A DNA stretch of 38,317 bases from Porphyra umbilicalis. Taxonomy: Eukaryota > Rhodophyta > Bangiophyceae > Bangiales > Bangiaceae. The translations under genes were made by a program, and so were the position numbers. The notes beneath the pieces are model-generated. The model was not told the DNA's origin and did not search any database. It worked only from the letters and a program-made list of their open reading frames with translations. Below, piece after piece: positions 18,640 through 28,435 of the stretch (the first letter of the stretch is position 1; each line of letters begins with the position of its first letter). The DNA is taken from contig KV919257.1 in assembly GCA_002049455.2 (NCBI GenBank), positions 1 through 38,317 on the forward strand, given 5' to 3'.

Positions 18640-20473
18640 AGGTGCCGGACACACCGACCGCCCGCTGCAACGGCACAAAGTAGCGCCGCGCGTCGGGCAG
18701 CATCTCCCGCATCAGCGCCTTGCCGACCAGCTTACGAATGGTCTCTGGTATGCCAATTGGCCGCAGGCCAGGCACGCCCGCCGCGTCCACCCCGCCCGGC
18801 TTCACCAGCAACAGAAGGTTGGCCGCACCGAGTGCGCGCCGGGCCACTGGCGGCACCTGGTCGACGCTGTCGGCCGACGACAGCAGCTGGACGACGCGCA
18901 CGAGGGCGTCGCGCCCGGCCGACGTCAGGGCCCAAAGGTGCTCCATTTGGAGCTCTGACGGGCCGGGCGCCTTGCCCCGTGCCACCGACCGGATGGTAAC
19001 GACCACCGTCTCCGCCGCAAGCTGTCGCGGTTCCGGCCCGACACGCGCCGCCCCGAACGCCTTGGCCGCCGCCAGCTCTGTGGGCAAGGCGGCGGCCAGC
19101 GAGTCGGCTGTCGCCAGCTCGGGGGTAGCCGCGGGGAAGAGGGTGCTCGTCCTGGCGCGCACCTCGTCGGTGTCCGCGGCCATGGGCTGCCCGGTGAGCG
19201 TCTGCACGCACCCACGCAACTGCCCGTGGGCGAGGCGATGCAGCGCCCGGCGCTGCCGCTTGGTGGGGCGCGGCCCCCGCCCCGCCACCGCCCCCCCCGC
19301 CGCCGCCACGTCGGCCGTCCCCGCGTCGTGCGCGGTAGCACGACCACCCGGCGGCTGGCGCCACACCTCTGCGTCCCGATCCGCGAGCGCATCAGGAAAG
19401 CGGCCGTCGAGGAGGGCGTCGAGGCGCGCCGCCCGCGAGAGAGGCTTGGGGCCTGGGGCGCGCCCGGTGCCCCGAGCGGGGACGTGGAAGAGAACGGAGG
19501 GAAGGAGGAGGAGCCAGAGCCAGGCGTGGGCATGCTCTCGTGCGCGGAGAACCCACCGGAGCATGTCCGCGCCAAGCTCGCCCCATCCCTCCGCACACAC
19601 ACGCGGCACAGTCCCTTGCGTCCGTGCGCACGACGCCACGAGCGGCGCCCAGTCGGCCCCCGCCGGCGCGGCGGCCTGTAGGAACTCGCCGCACCGGCGG
19701 ATCCACTCCCCGTAGTTCGCCGTAAAGAGCGGCGGCGGCGGCGCATCGGGGCTCACCGGTGGCGAGGAGGAAGGCGTCGGAGAGGGCGGCGGCGGCGGCG
19801 GCGTAGACGACGGCGGCGTTGTGGACGGCGGCGTCAGGGTGCGCGACGGCGAGGACGGAGGTGGAGGCGGGGAGCCACCGGCCGCGGCAGACCCCGCTGT
19901 CGGTGCGGTCGTCACGACCGCCGGCGCGCCGGACGCCGAGGGCGGTGGGGCCGGCGGCGGCGGCGGCGCGGCAGCGGCATCCGACACGGCGCCCACCTGG
20001 CACTTTTGCACGTGCACGGCGAGCGGCGACGAGCCGGAGCGGGGCTGCTGGGCCCGGTACGGCTTCCTGCACCGCGGGCACGGCGCGAGCTTCATCTCCC
20101 GCACCGTCGCGGCGGGCACCTCGGAGAAGAGGTGGCACCGCGCGAGGTGCGGCGCCAGCGGCGCTACGTCGGGCGCCGCCCTCACGCGGCGGGCGCACTC
20201 GGCCACCGGGCACGCCGTCGGCGCGTTGCCGGCCGCGTACTCGGCGGCCAGCACAGGCGGCGCCGCGCACCGCGCCACGTGGGCGGAGAACGGCTGCCGC
20301 CCCGCCGCCGTCTTAACGAGTGTGTACAGGCCCGCACAAGTCGGGCACGTGCCGAGGCGGTGCGAGGACAGCACCGCCTCCTGCACATCGGTGCTCGAGT
20401 GCACGCGACGGAGGTGGTCCTCTACCGTCGCGCCGACGTGCACCACCCCGCCGGCGTCGACGGGGCAGAGCAG
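18631..20473 (-). pseudogene. LINE protein: zinc fingers, linker and N-terminal half of RT
   Basis: After an opening finger-like CPVDAGGVVHVGATVEDHLR come three clear fingers: CPTCAGLYTLVKTA ... HVARC, CPVAECARRVRAA ... HLARC and CPRCRKPYRAQQ ... HVQKC. Amino-terminal fingers of this kind are typical of R2/NeSL-type LINEs, where they bind the target DNA. A Pro/Ser/Thr-rich linker of about 80 residues follows, then a conserved-looking region (YGEWIRRCGEFLQAA, RPTKRQRRALHRLAHGQLRG). RT motifs 0-2 are VARGKAPGPSELQMEHLWAL and LLLLVKPGG ... GLRPIGIPETIRKLVGKALM. The block stops where the 848-bp element interrupts it (TCED). Confidence 0.75.
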
Positions 20474-21308
20474 ATTACCCTCCCCCCCCCGACTACGACG
20501 TCCCCGTCACCCGCTAGCGGCGGCACGGCGGCCGAAGCCGCCGCAGCACTCCCAGCCGGCGCGCCCGCACCGGCCGAGGTCGCCTCCATTGGTGCACCGG
20601 TCACGGGTGCACCGGTCGTTGGCGCCGAGGAGTTTGAGGTGGATAAGCCCTCGCTCTCCCCCGCCGTCCCGGCGACACCCCCGCTTATCATTGGCGGGGG
20701 CGTCGCTGACGGTGTTGGGGGCGGCGCCGCAGTCGGGCGCCGCTGCCGTGGTTGGTGCCGCGGCGCCAGTCGGTGCGACCAGCTGCGGGAACAGAACCAA
20801 AGAGGCGCGAGGCGTCGCCGACGGCTTGACCGTGGCCGGCGAGGCGGGGGTGGCAAGGTCCATGCATGCGCCCCCCCCCCCCGCGTCACCCACCCCGTCC
20901 CCCGCCGCGCTCTGCCCAGCTGCTGCCGACGCCGCCGTCATGTGCAGCGGCCGCGCCGCCGCCCGCTGCAGGGTGCGCAGCACCTTGCGGGTGCCGGCTG
21001 GCGACGTCGTCGGCGACGGCCGCGCCTTGCGGCGCGACCCCACCGGCGCCGCGTCGGAGAAGAAGGTCGCGGTCGACGGCGACGGCGCCGCCACGACGGC
21101 CGCGCCATTCGCGGAGCGACGGAAGCGGGCGGCGCTCGCCACCTGCATCTCTGCCGCCGCCGCCATGGCGACAACGCCCGGCTGGTGGCCGAGCGCGACG
21201 GCCGGGGCCAGCAGCGGGGCCTGGGGGTAGGGGGGTGTGGCGTCGTCCAAATCGTCCGAGTCGGACGCCACCCCCTCCAGCCCCCGTCCCTCGCCGCCGT
21301 CCAGCCCC
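20474..21308 (-). pseudogene. LINE protein: low-complexity region between copia insertion and zinc fingers
   Basis: Directly after the copia target duplication the frame reads LDGGEGRGLEGVASDSDDLD, continuing the GLEGGEGGG of the block at 26795. It then gives ATPPYPQAPLLAPAVALG and a basic ARPSPTTSPAGTRKVLRTLQ stretch. Around 20700 the plausible frame shifts by one (PPMISGGVAGTAGESEGLST). It shifts back in a G run at about 20475-20485 to enter the first zinc finger. The two shifts compensate, so either both are sequence errors or mutations, or this variable linker tolerates them. Confidence 0.45.
21304..21308. repeat. copia target-site duplication GCCCC, left copy
   Basis: Five bases directly outside the left LTR, identical to 26795-26799. 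Five bases is the standard duplication for Ty1/copia integrases. Confidence 0.8.
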
Positions 21309-21450
21309 TGTGAAGTGAGCGGTAGTTGGGTGGATGCGCTGCTTTACTCGAGAGCGGTCTGAGGCGCGAGGCCAGCAGGCTCCTGGAATTAGCCAGGCAG
21401 TCCGCGGTAACTCCGACTTACCAGCACGGGCTTGGGGGGCTGCCTCAACA
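21309..21450 (-). repeat. copia 3' LTR, short form
   Basis: 142 bp. On the element's strand it runs from TGTTGAGGCAGCCCCCCAAG to CTACCGCTCACTTCACA. It matches both ends of the right LTR closely, but where the right LTR has 26470-26724 this copy goes straight through GGCTCCTGG. Confidence 0.8.
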
Positions 21451-21557
21451 CTCGCCGAGCGCCCCACAGTCCGCGCCATGAAAGCTTCGTTACGGCCACA
21501 GTGCGAGATCTTTCGCCAACATCCGCGATCGAGAAATCGGCGAAGTCGATCTCATCG

Positions 21558-21635
21558 ACTTGGCCGAAATCGGCTCGACTTGCTCGGAGCAGGAGGCCTA
21601 CAGCTCCCAGCAAGTCGAGCCGATTTCGGCCAAGT
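21558..21635. repeat. long perfect hairpin in copia 3' region
   Basis: The 27-bp arm 21558-21584 (ACTTGGCCGAAATCGGCTCG...) is repeated as its exact reverse complement at 21609-21635. The 24-bp spacer between them contains AGGAGGCCTAC and GGAGC/GCTCC. Partial pairing extends further outward. In RNA this would form a strong stem-loop just upstream of the 3' LTR. Confidence 0.85.
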
Positions 21636-21768
21636 AAAATCGACCTCCGTTGAAATCGCCAAAATCACCATCGACGTGAAGCAGACGTCGAGGTGAGTAC
21701 AGCGCACCTGGGTGCCTCTCGAACGGAGACGATCCGGCGCATCGGCGGCCCGTCAAAGTCTGCTCGCT

Positions 21769-21967
21769 GGGAGCAGTAGGCCTACTGCTCCCGGCCAAAA
21801 TCGGGGCCCACTACTTCCGGCCAAAATCGACCAAATTCGACTTGCACCAAAATCGATTCGGGCCCGTCTGGAGCAGTAGGTCTACTACTTCCGGCCAAAA
21901 TCGACCAAACTCGACTTGTACCAAACTCGACTCGTGCCCGTCGGGAGCAGTACGCCTACTGCTCCAG
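21769..21967. repeat. array of three related palindromic units
   Basis: GGGAGCAGTAGG followed by its exact complement forms a perfect 24-bp palindrome at 21769-21792. Degenerate versions lie at about 21880 (GGAGCAGTAGGTCTACTACT) and 21943-21967 (GGGAGCAGTACGCCTACTGC). Between them are repeated segments of the type CCAAAATCGACCAAATTCGA. The array belongs to the non-coding stretch between copia pol and its 3' LTR. Confidence 0.75.
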
Positions 21968-22061
21968 GCCAAACGGCCCAAAATCGACCTAGGCCAAATC
22001 GAGTCGGGCGATCGCCGGGAAACCGCGGCTGCGCGGACGCCTCCAGTGGCGCCATGGCGCC

Positions 22062-24452
22062 TCAGCACTCCCCTAACAGGGGGTCCCCAGGCCCGGCGCC
22101 CCGCACAGCCGCGCCCAGGTTTTTGCCAACCCCGACGGCAGCCCGAAAAGCCGTGAACGCCGGCGACGGCAGCGGCTTGGTGAGCCCATCCGCCGGCATG
22201 TCGGCGCTCGGGAGGAAGTAGAAGGCCACATCCCCGCGCGCCTGGTAGTCGCGAACCATGTGGTAGGCGACGTCGACATGCTTGGTCCGCCCCGTCGCCT
22301 CGGGGTTGTTGACCAACGCCAGGCAGGACTGGTTGACCTTCCCCATCGCCACGGCTCTACCGTCGACGCCCAGAGCCGACAGCAGCTTGCGCAGCCACAG
22401 CGCCTCCTTGGTCGCCATTGCGGCGGCCACGTACTCGGCCTCGGCCTTCGAGGTGGCCACGGTCGACTGGCGCTTACTTGCCCACGCAATCGCCCCGCCA
22501 TTGCAGGTGAAGACGAAACCGGTTGTCGTCCGACGACCGTCGATGTCGCCGGCCCAGTCGGCGTCGACAAACCCTGGCAGCGGCACGCTGCCACTGCAGA
22601 CCACACCCAGGCGAGTCATCCCGCGCAGGTAGCGCAGAACCCCTTTGGCCGCGCGCATGTGGTCCTCCTCAGGGCAGGACATGAAGCGCGACAGCACCCC
22701 CACGGCAAAGGCGATGTCTGGCCTCGTCGTTGTAGACAGGTAGAGGAGGGAGCCGACCAACTCGGCGTAACGGTTGCCGTCTGGCAGCAGGCCCTCCCCT
22801 GTCTTGGTCAGCTTGACTCCCGACGCCATCGGCGTCTTGTTTGGCGTCGCCTTGTCCATTCCTAACGCCTCCAGCAGCGTCGCGGTGTGCCCCGGGTTGC
22901 TCAATGTCAGAGTCTTGGCCACCCGGTTGCGCATGACCTTCATGCCGATAAAGTCCTTGACCTCCCCCATGTCGCGCACCTCAACCTTGGCAGACACGGA
23001 GCGCTTGACGGCCTCGACCCAAGCCAGCTTCTCGCCCGCCACGATAAGGTCGTCGGCGTACACGAGGATAAAGATGCACTCGTGCACGGGGTGGTTACAC
23101 TCATAGGGGCACGGGTCCACCTTGGACCGGACCGCCTCCCTCTCTTTGAGCTCTTTGTCGAGCTTGAGGCCCCACAGCCGCCCCGCCTGCTTTGTCCCGT
23201 AGAGCGCCAGGTTAAGCCGACACATCTCCTCCAGCCCCTCCGGTTCGACACCGACGGGGAGTTTGATGTACATCTCCTTCTCCATTTTGGCGTTGAGGAA
23301 GGCTGTCTTGACGTCGACATGGTGAATCTCCCAGCCCATGGCTGCCGCCACAGCAAAGAGAGCACGTGTCGTGGCCGCGTTGGGTACCGGAGCCCACGTC
23401 TCGTCAAAGTCTCGTCCGGGCACCTGGTTGAACCCTTGGGCCACGAGTCGAACCTTGTAGCGCGTCAGCTTCTCCTCCGCGTCGTGCTTGATGTCGAACA
23501 CGAATGACGTCTTGATGGCCTTGTGGTTCTTGTTGTTCCCCTTGGTCTTGGACCAGGTGCCAAGATACTTGTGTGCCGCCACCTCCTCCTTAATGGCCTG
23601 CTTCCACAGCGGCCATTCAGAACGAGCGCGCGCCTCCTTCTCGTTTGCAGGCGGCTTGTGCAAGTCCCAGCCCGCCTCAGCCGCGGAAGCATTACCGCTT
23701 GCCAAATACGCCTTGGGTTCCTTCTCCCACCATGTTACCTTGGGAGATGGCTTGCGCTTCGAGCGACGAGGCCCCGGTGTGACGCTGTCACTGGCCGCAG
23801 GTGCTTGAGCAGCTGCGGGTGTCGAGCCACCGACGCCGTCCTCGTCCTCCTCCTGGCTATCGCCAGCAAAGGAAGGAGGACCGACTTCGTTGTCGCTGTC
23901 AGAGGTGTCGTCGGGGGAGTACTGGTCCTCTCGCCCGCCTTCTGCGCCGAGCATGTCCATTGCCCCTTCCATGGCGCCGTCCTTGTCGCTGTCATATTCC
24001 ACCGTCAGCCGGGAACCAGCGCTTGACCCGACTGCTGACGTCTCGACCTTCGCCGGGTTCTCCTCCATCAGCACGTCCCGACGCTCGATGACTTGGTTTG
24101 TCTCGTCCTCGAGGATGCGGTAGGCCTTGCCACCGATAGTGTAGCCGACAGAGCGTCCGTCGTCGGTCCTCGGCTCCAGCTTGCGCTACTGCTTCTTCGG
24201 CTTGAGCGCCCACGCCCGACTCCCCCAAACGCGGAATCCCGCGACGTTGGGGCGTCGACCCGTCAGCGCCTCGAGCGGCGTCACATCTAGCCCCGCCTTG
24301 GGAGATCGGTTGAGCACATGGACGACGTAGGCCAACGCCTCGGCGCACAGCTCTTCCTTCGCACCGGCGTCAAGCAGGGCGGCACGCACGCGCTCTATCA
24401 GCGTGCGGTTCACCCGCTCCGCCTTGCCGTTCTGCTGCGACTTGTACGGCAC
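22062..24452 (-). pseudogene. pol: copia Pol: integrase C-terminus, reverse transcriptase, RNase H
   Basis: The block begins in the integrase with PYKSQQNGKAERVNRTLIER, which carries the catalytic Glu, and AYVVHVLNRSPKAGLDVTPL. TAG at 24186-24188 interrupts KPKKQ/RKLEPRTDDGR in phase. The RT (RVT_2) shows ETWAPVPNAATTRALFAVAA, VDVKTAFLNAKMEKEMYIKL, ALYGTKQAGRLW and the catalytic VYADDLIVAG. RNase H has GFVDADWAGDIDGRRTTTGF, ASKRQSTVATSKAEAEYVAA and TKHVDVAYHMVRDYQARGDV. All catalytic acidic residues visible in these motifs are intact. The stop is at 22062. Only the TAG and the upstream frameshift spoil an otherwise full-length Pol. Confidence 0.85.
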
Positions 24453-26239
24453 CTCATCTCAGACGTGATGCCCTGATCTTCGTACCACGCCTGAAGATCG
24501 TTTGTGACGTACTCCTTTGCACCGTCGTGACGGACACGCTTCACTTTCACGCCCGTCAGCGTCTCAAGCTGCTTGATGCGCGTCTTGAGCACCTCCGGCG
24601 CCATCCCCTTTGTCTTGATAGGCGTAGCCGTGATGAACCCCGTTGAGTCCTCCAGCGCCGTCATAAAGTAGAGGGAGCCACCCAGTGACTCAGTGAGTGG
24701 GCCACCAATGTCGGTGTGCACCAGTTCGCACTTGGTTGTCGCTGTCGACGAGCGGGGGCTGGGCCACTGAAGCATCTTGCCGTCCACACACGGCACACAC
24801 ACCGTGCCAATGACGCGCTTGGCGTCTGCCACTGACGACGGCATGCCGTCGACCATTGTGGCCGCCCTCTTGAGGTTCTCCAACCCCAAGTGGTTGAACC
24901 GACGATACCACAGCTCCGCCTCCCCAGCGATGCGCGTCGATGCCGCGCACGCCGACGCCTTGACCGGCGTGACCTTGAGCACGTACTGCTCCAGGTCGTT
25001 GACCTTGCCGACAACGGACGCCTTGTCGAGCACTCCGCTCGAATGGACAGCATCCCCGTCGCTGAGGATGTAACAGGCGTTTCCGACGAACACTACCGCA
25101 CCACGATTGCGGTCAACCGCTCGAACCGAGAGCTGGTTGATGGTCAGGTCCGGCACGAGCATGGCCTCCCCGAGCACCATGCGCGTCTTGGTTTTGCCCT
25201 TGCCAACGTCCATGGAGACGTGGCCGTGCCCCTTGATGGGTACCTTTTCGCCGTTGGCCAAGGTGACCTCGGCCCCGCTTCCCGCCGTCCGGACGGTGAA
25301 GCCCTTATCCCCGGCGGCTATGTGGTTGGTTGCGCCAGAGTCGAGCACCCAAGTTGATGAACACAGGGAGCTACCGCGAGTCGTGCTGCTCCCGGAATTG
25401 CCAGTAGAAGCAGTGTAGGCCAGAGCGGCACCCGCGTGGGGCCCGCCGCCGTGACCGCCTTTACGGCCGTCACCGCCGGGCTTGCCCTTGCCCTTGGCCT
25501 CGTCCGCCTTCTTCTTGTGGAAGGCGCGCTGCATGTTTCCCTTCTTGTTGCAGTAGAAGCACACGACCGACTTCTCGTCAAACGGCTTCTTAGGCGCCGC
25601 TGCCGCAAAGGCTTGTGACTTGACACTGCCAGAGAGCTTGGAAGCGCCGACAGAACTGCCCCGCTGCTCGACTTGAAGCAGCTCAGCCGTCACGTCCGAC
25701 ATGACGAGCTTAGTGTCCTTGTTCTCCAACACCGTCCTGAGTATCCCGTACTCTGCCGGGAGCCCTGCCAGGACACGCAGCGCAAGCGTGTTGTCGTCCA
25801 CCGGGTTTCCGAGCATGGCGAGCTCTTCCCGAAGCATCTTGGCGCTCGACGCAAACTTGATGATGCTCTCGTCGCCGCCCTTCTTGAGGCTGCTCACCTC
25901 GTCCATGAGCCGCAGCAGCTGCGCGTTGTCTCGCGCCTCGAACATGACCTTGAGCGCGTCCCCCGCCTCTTTGGCCGTGTCCACCGACGTGACCGTGTTG
26001 AGATGCACGGGCTTGACCGACATCTGGATGGTCGCAAGCGCCGCCTCGTTCATGGCGTCCCACGCGTCGACCACCGGGTCGGACTTCTTGTCGTCGGACG
26101 AGAATGCCGGTCGGTCCGTCACGACCGCTGCCCAGAGCTTCTCCTTCTTGAGCTGCGCACGATGGTACGCTGCCCACACCTTGTAGTCGACGTCCAGCTG
26201 CGCAAACCGCGGGCCGCCATAGCGGCCGTGGTCTGCCAT
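24410..26239 (-). pseudogene. gag-pol: copia Gag, protease and integrase N-terminal part
   Basis: Starts at ATG 26239 (MADHGRYGGPRFAQLDVDYK). The Gag (UBN2-type) core has ALKVMFEARDNAQLLRLMDE and VLAGLPAEYGILRTVLENKD. The nucleocapsid knuckle is CFYCNKKGNMQRAFHK, so the usual His and last Cys of C-x2-C-x4-H-x4-C are Asn and Phe. The protease site is STWVLDSGATNHIAAGDKGF (D-S-G). The pre-integrase zinc region is LWYRRFNHLGLENLKRA with CVPCVDGKM, and the integrase core Asp residues are in ELVHTDIGGPL and RHDGAKEYVTND. Near 24455 the frame shifts by one; the original frame then runs out at 24410 while the integrase continues in the frame of 22062-24452. Expected role: copy the element's RNA and insert the cDNA. 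Confidence 0.85.
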
Positions 26240-26396
26240 GATAACGACCTTGGCGCCGCACAGCGCCGCACTAACGACGTAGGGAGCAGAACGCGCCCGC
26301 CCGACGCCGGAACACACCGCGATCCCAGCGACTTCGTCTCGCCTGCGACCGCAGGGAAGACGACGGTTACCACCAGCGACAGCTGGGCCCAGAACC

Positions 26397-26794
26397 TGTG
26401 AATGAGCGGTAGTTGGGTGGATGCGTTGCTTTACTCGAGAGCGGTCTGAGGCGCGAGGCCAGCAGGCTCTTAAACCCTCCGTGTGCCTCTCTCGCCACGT
26501 TCTGCCGGTGCTCTCCCACGCCAGCGCAGTGCTCCCTCCCTTGGAGGGTACATGCTCTCACCACCCCACAAATCGCGACGCCCCTCGATGACCCCACGAG
26601 AATCTCCCCGAGCTCAGCTCCAAAAGGAGCTGCCCTGAATATACAAGTACAAGTTATTACATCACACAAATACAGCAATGAATGACAATGGCACAGCCAA
26701 ACAAGCCGATGACCGCATAAGAACTCCTGGAATTAGCCAGGCAGTCCGCGGTAACTCCCACTTACCTGCACGGGCTTGGGGGGCTGCCTAAACA
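26397..26794 (-). repeat. copia 5' LTR, long form
   Basis: 398 bp. On the element's strand it runs from TGTTTAGGCAGCCCCCCAAG to CTACCGCTCATTCACA. The segment 26470-26724 is absent from the other LTR and is bordered by CTC on both sides. Either it was inserted here or, more likely because it carries promoter-like sequence, it was lost from the left LTR by recombination between CTC repeats. The DNA just downstream on the element's strand, GGTTCTGGGCCCAGCTG, is where the primer-binding site should be; the matching tRNA was not identified. Confidence 0.75.
26616..26644 (-). promoter_or_regulatory. candidate LTR promoter: TATA-like box and stem-loop
   Basis: On the element's strand a TATA-like GTATATT (26638-26644) is followed a few bases later by the stem-loop AGCTCC-TTTT-GGAGCT (26616-26631). 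TATA boxes in U3, followed by R-region hairpins, are usual in LTRs. It lies in the block missing from the short 3' LTR. Confidence 0.35.
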
Positions 26795-26799
26795 GCCCC
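26795..26799. repeat. copia target-site duplication GCCCC, right copy
   Basis: Directly outside the right LTR and identical to 21304-21308. It lies in a C run, so alignment by one or two bases is ambiguous on this side. Confidence 0.7.
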
Positions 26800-28435
26800 C
26801 CCCCCTCGCCGCCCTCTAGCCCCCCCGACTCGCCGCTTGCTTGCGGCGCCGAGCCGCGCTCGTCGACCGGGGGGCCAAGGGCGACCCGCGCTGTCGCCGC
26901 AGGTGTCGTCACCACCGCCGCCGACGCCCCCCCGCTGCGGGCGGGAGTCCGCGTGCGCGGCGACGCAGGCGCACGAGCTCCTCTGTCCGCCCCGGCCGGC
27001 GGCGGTCGGCGCCCCCCGTCTGTTTGTCGCTCGGCGGCGACCGACGCCCCGACAGCAAAGGCGGGCGGCTGCGCCGTCGCCGCCGACCCAGTCGTCGGCC
27101 GCGCCACGTCGCGGCAACGCGCCGCCGCCGGCGCCGCCGGCGCCATCGCCGGCGCCGCCACATCCGACGCGCGCCAGCCCGACTGTGGGCCACCGGCCGT
27201 AGCCGGCCCTCCGCGTGCCGCCGACCGGCTGCGCGGCAGTGCCGACGACGCAGCTGCGCCCGGTGGCGCGACCGACCGGCCACGCGCCGCCGCACCCGAC
27301 GGCGAAGCCGACCAGCCACACGCCGACGCCGGCGTCGCCGACGCAGCCGGCGGCCGCCCGGTCTCTCTGCCCCCCCCCACCGCGGCGTCCGTACCCGACG
27401 CCGCGGCGGTATTGCCCGTCTTGGTCGTCGCCGCGGCGGCCTTGTCCGTCTTGCCCGCCGTCGCCACGGCCGCCACCTTGTCCTTGTTTTCGGCCCGCGT
27501 GACGACGTCCTGGAGCTTGGCCCTGGGCGGCGTTGGATTGGCCGATGCCGACGACGGCACCACCGTCGACGACGCAACGGGCGCGGCCGGCGTCACCCCG
27601 TCCATCGCGTCGTCGGCGGTGGCGACATCGGCGGCGTCGAGGTCGTTGGGTGCTGGCGTCGGCATCGACGTCGTCGGCGGCCGCGCCGCCGGCGGCGCAC
27701 CTGCGGCGTTCGTCGACGTCGGCGGCGTCGCCACCAACGACGGCGGCGTAGCGGCGGTCGGCGTCAACGGCGGCGCGGCGGCGGCGGCGCCCGCCGCCCG
27801 TGCGTGGACCGACGACGACCCGGTCGTCAGCCCCGCCCCGTCAGCGGGGACCACCCCCGCCATGGCGTCAGCGTCGGCGTCACCGTCCGCGGGCGCACTA
27901 CCGGCGGCGGTGGCCCTCGGCGGCGACGCGGGCACAGGGTCGCGGTTGAGGGGTAGGGGCGCGCCCTGGGGCGGAAGCGCGTCCAGCGGGGATGGGGGGG
28001 CACGTGGCAAATCGCCACGTGGCGGCGGACGGACCACCGTCGTCACGCCCACCTCCGTCGGCAAACGGGATCCGCCCGCCGCCTCCCCGTCCCGAGCGTC
28101 CCCACCGCGCGCGGATTTCCCTCCCCCAGTGGTACTGGCCACGGCCGCGGCGGCGGCAGCCGGGCCAATCACAGAGGGGGAGCTTACAGTCTGATTTGGC
28201 TTTTCGCCACCCTGGCGAAGGCGGCGGCGGCGGTTGGAACGGCCGCGGCCGGGTCCGTCCGCCGCCTGCCAGCCGGGAGCCGCAGCAGCAGCGGCCTGGT
28301 CGTCTGCCGCCGCGGCCGCCGCCGCGGTAGCCGTCCCCGCTGCCTGCGGGGGGCCCACCTGGGAGTGTTCCCGCCGGCGGCGGTTTCCAGCCACCCCCGC
28401 GCCGGGCGGAGCGGAGGCGGGCTCCCCCCCCCCTC
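26795..28435 (-). pseudogene. LINE protein: Ala/Pro/Gly-rich region upstream of copia insertion
   Basis: A long uninterrupted minus-strand frame leading into the GCCCC target site. It contains a basic RGRSNRRRRLRQGGEKPNQT segment, then Ala/Thr/Pro-rich low complexity with acidic DLDAADVATADDAMDGV, and PTPPRAKLQDVVTRAENKDK (coil-like, charged). It ends GPPVDERGSAPQASGESGG and LEGGEGGGL at the insertion. The frame matches the block at 20474-21308 once copia is removed. The complementary plus strand is also open for 472 codons, but that frame is an antisense low-complexity shadow. Function unknown; disordered linkers like this are common in LINE ORFs. Confidence 0.45.

Larger units (their letters stand above)
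21309..26794 (-). mobile_element. complete Ty1/copia LTR retrotransposon inserted in the LINE
   Basis: Bounded by GCCCC duplications. Both LTRs begin TG and end CA. The domain order gag, protease, integrase, RT, RNase H on the minus strand is that of Ty1/copia (Pseudoviridae). The 5' LTR is on the right (26397-26794) and the 3' LTR on the left (21309-21450). One frameshift near 24455 and one TAG at 24186 break the polyprotein. About 610 bp of repeat-rich, non-coding DNA lies between the end of pol and the 3' LTR. The two LTRs share their ends but differ by a 256-bp block. Confidence 0.9.

Noticed and set aside
26776..28194. 472-codon plus-strand ORF antisense to the LINE N-terminal region
   Set aside because: Ala/Thr/Val low complexity mirrors the minus-strand codons. 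The minus frame continues correctly across the copia insertion, so this is a shadow.
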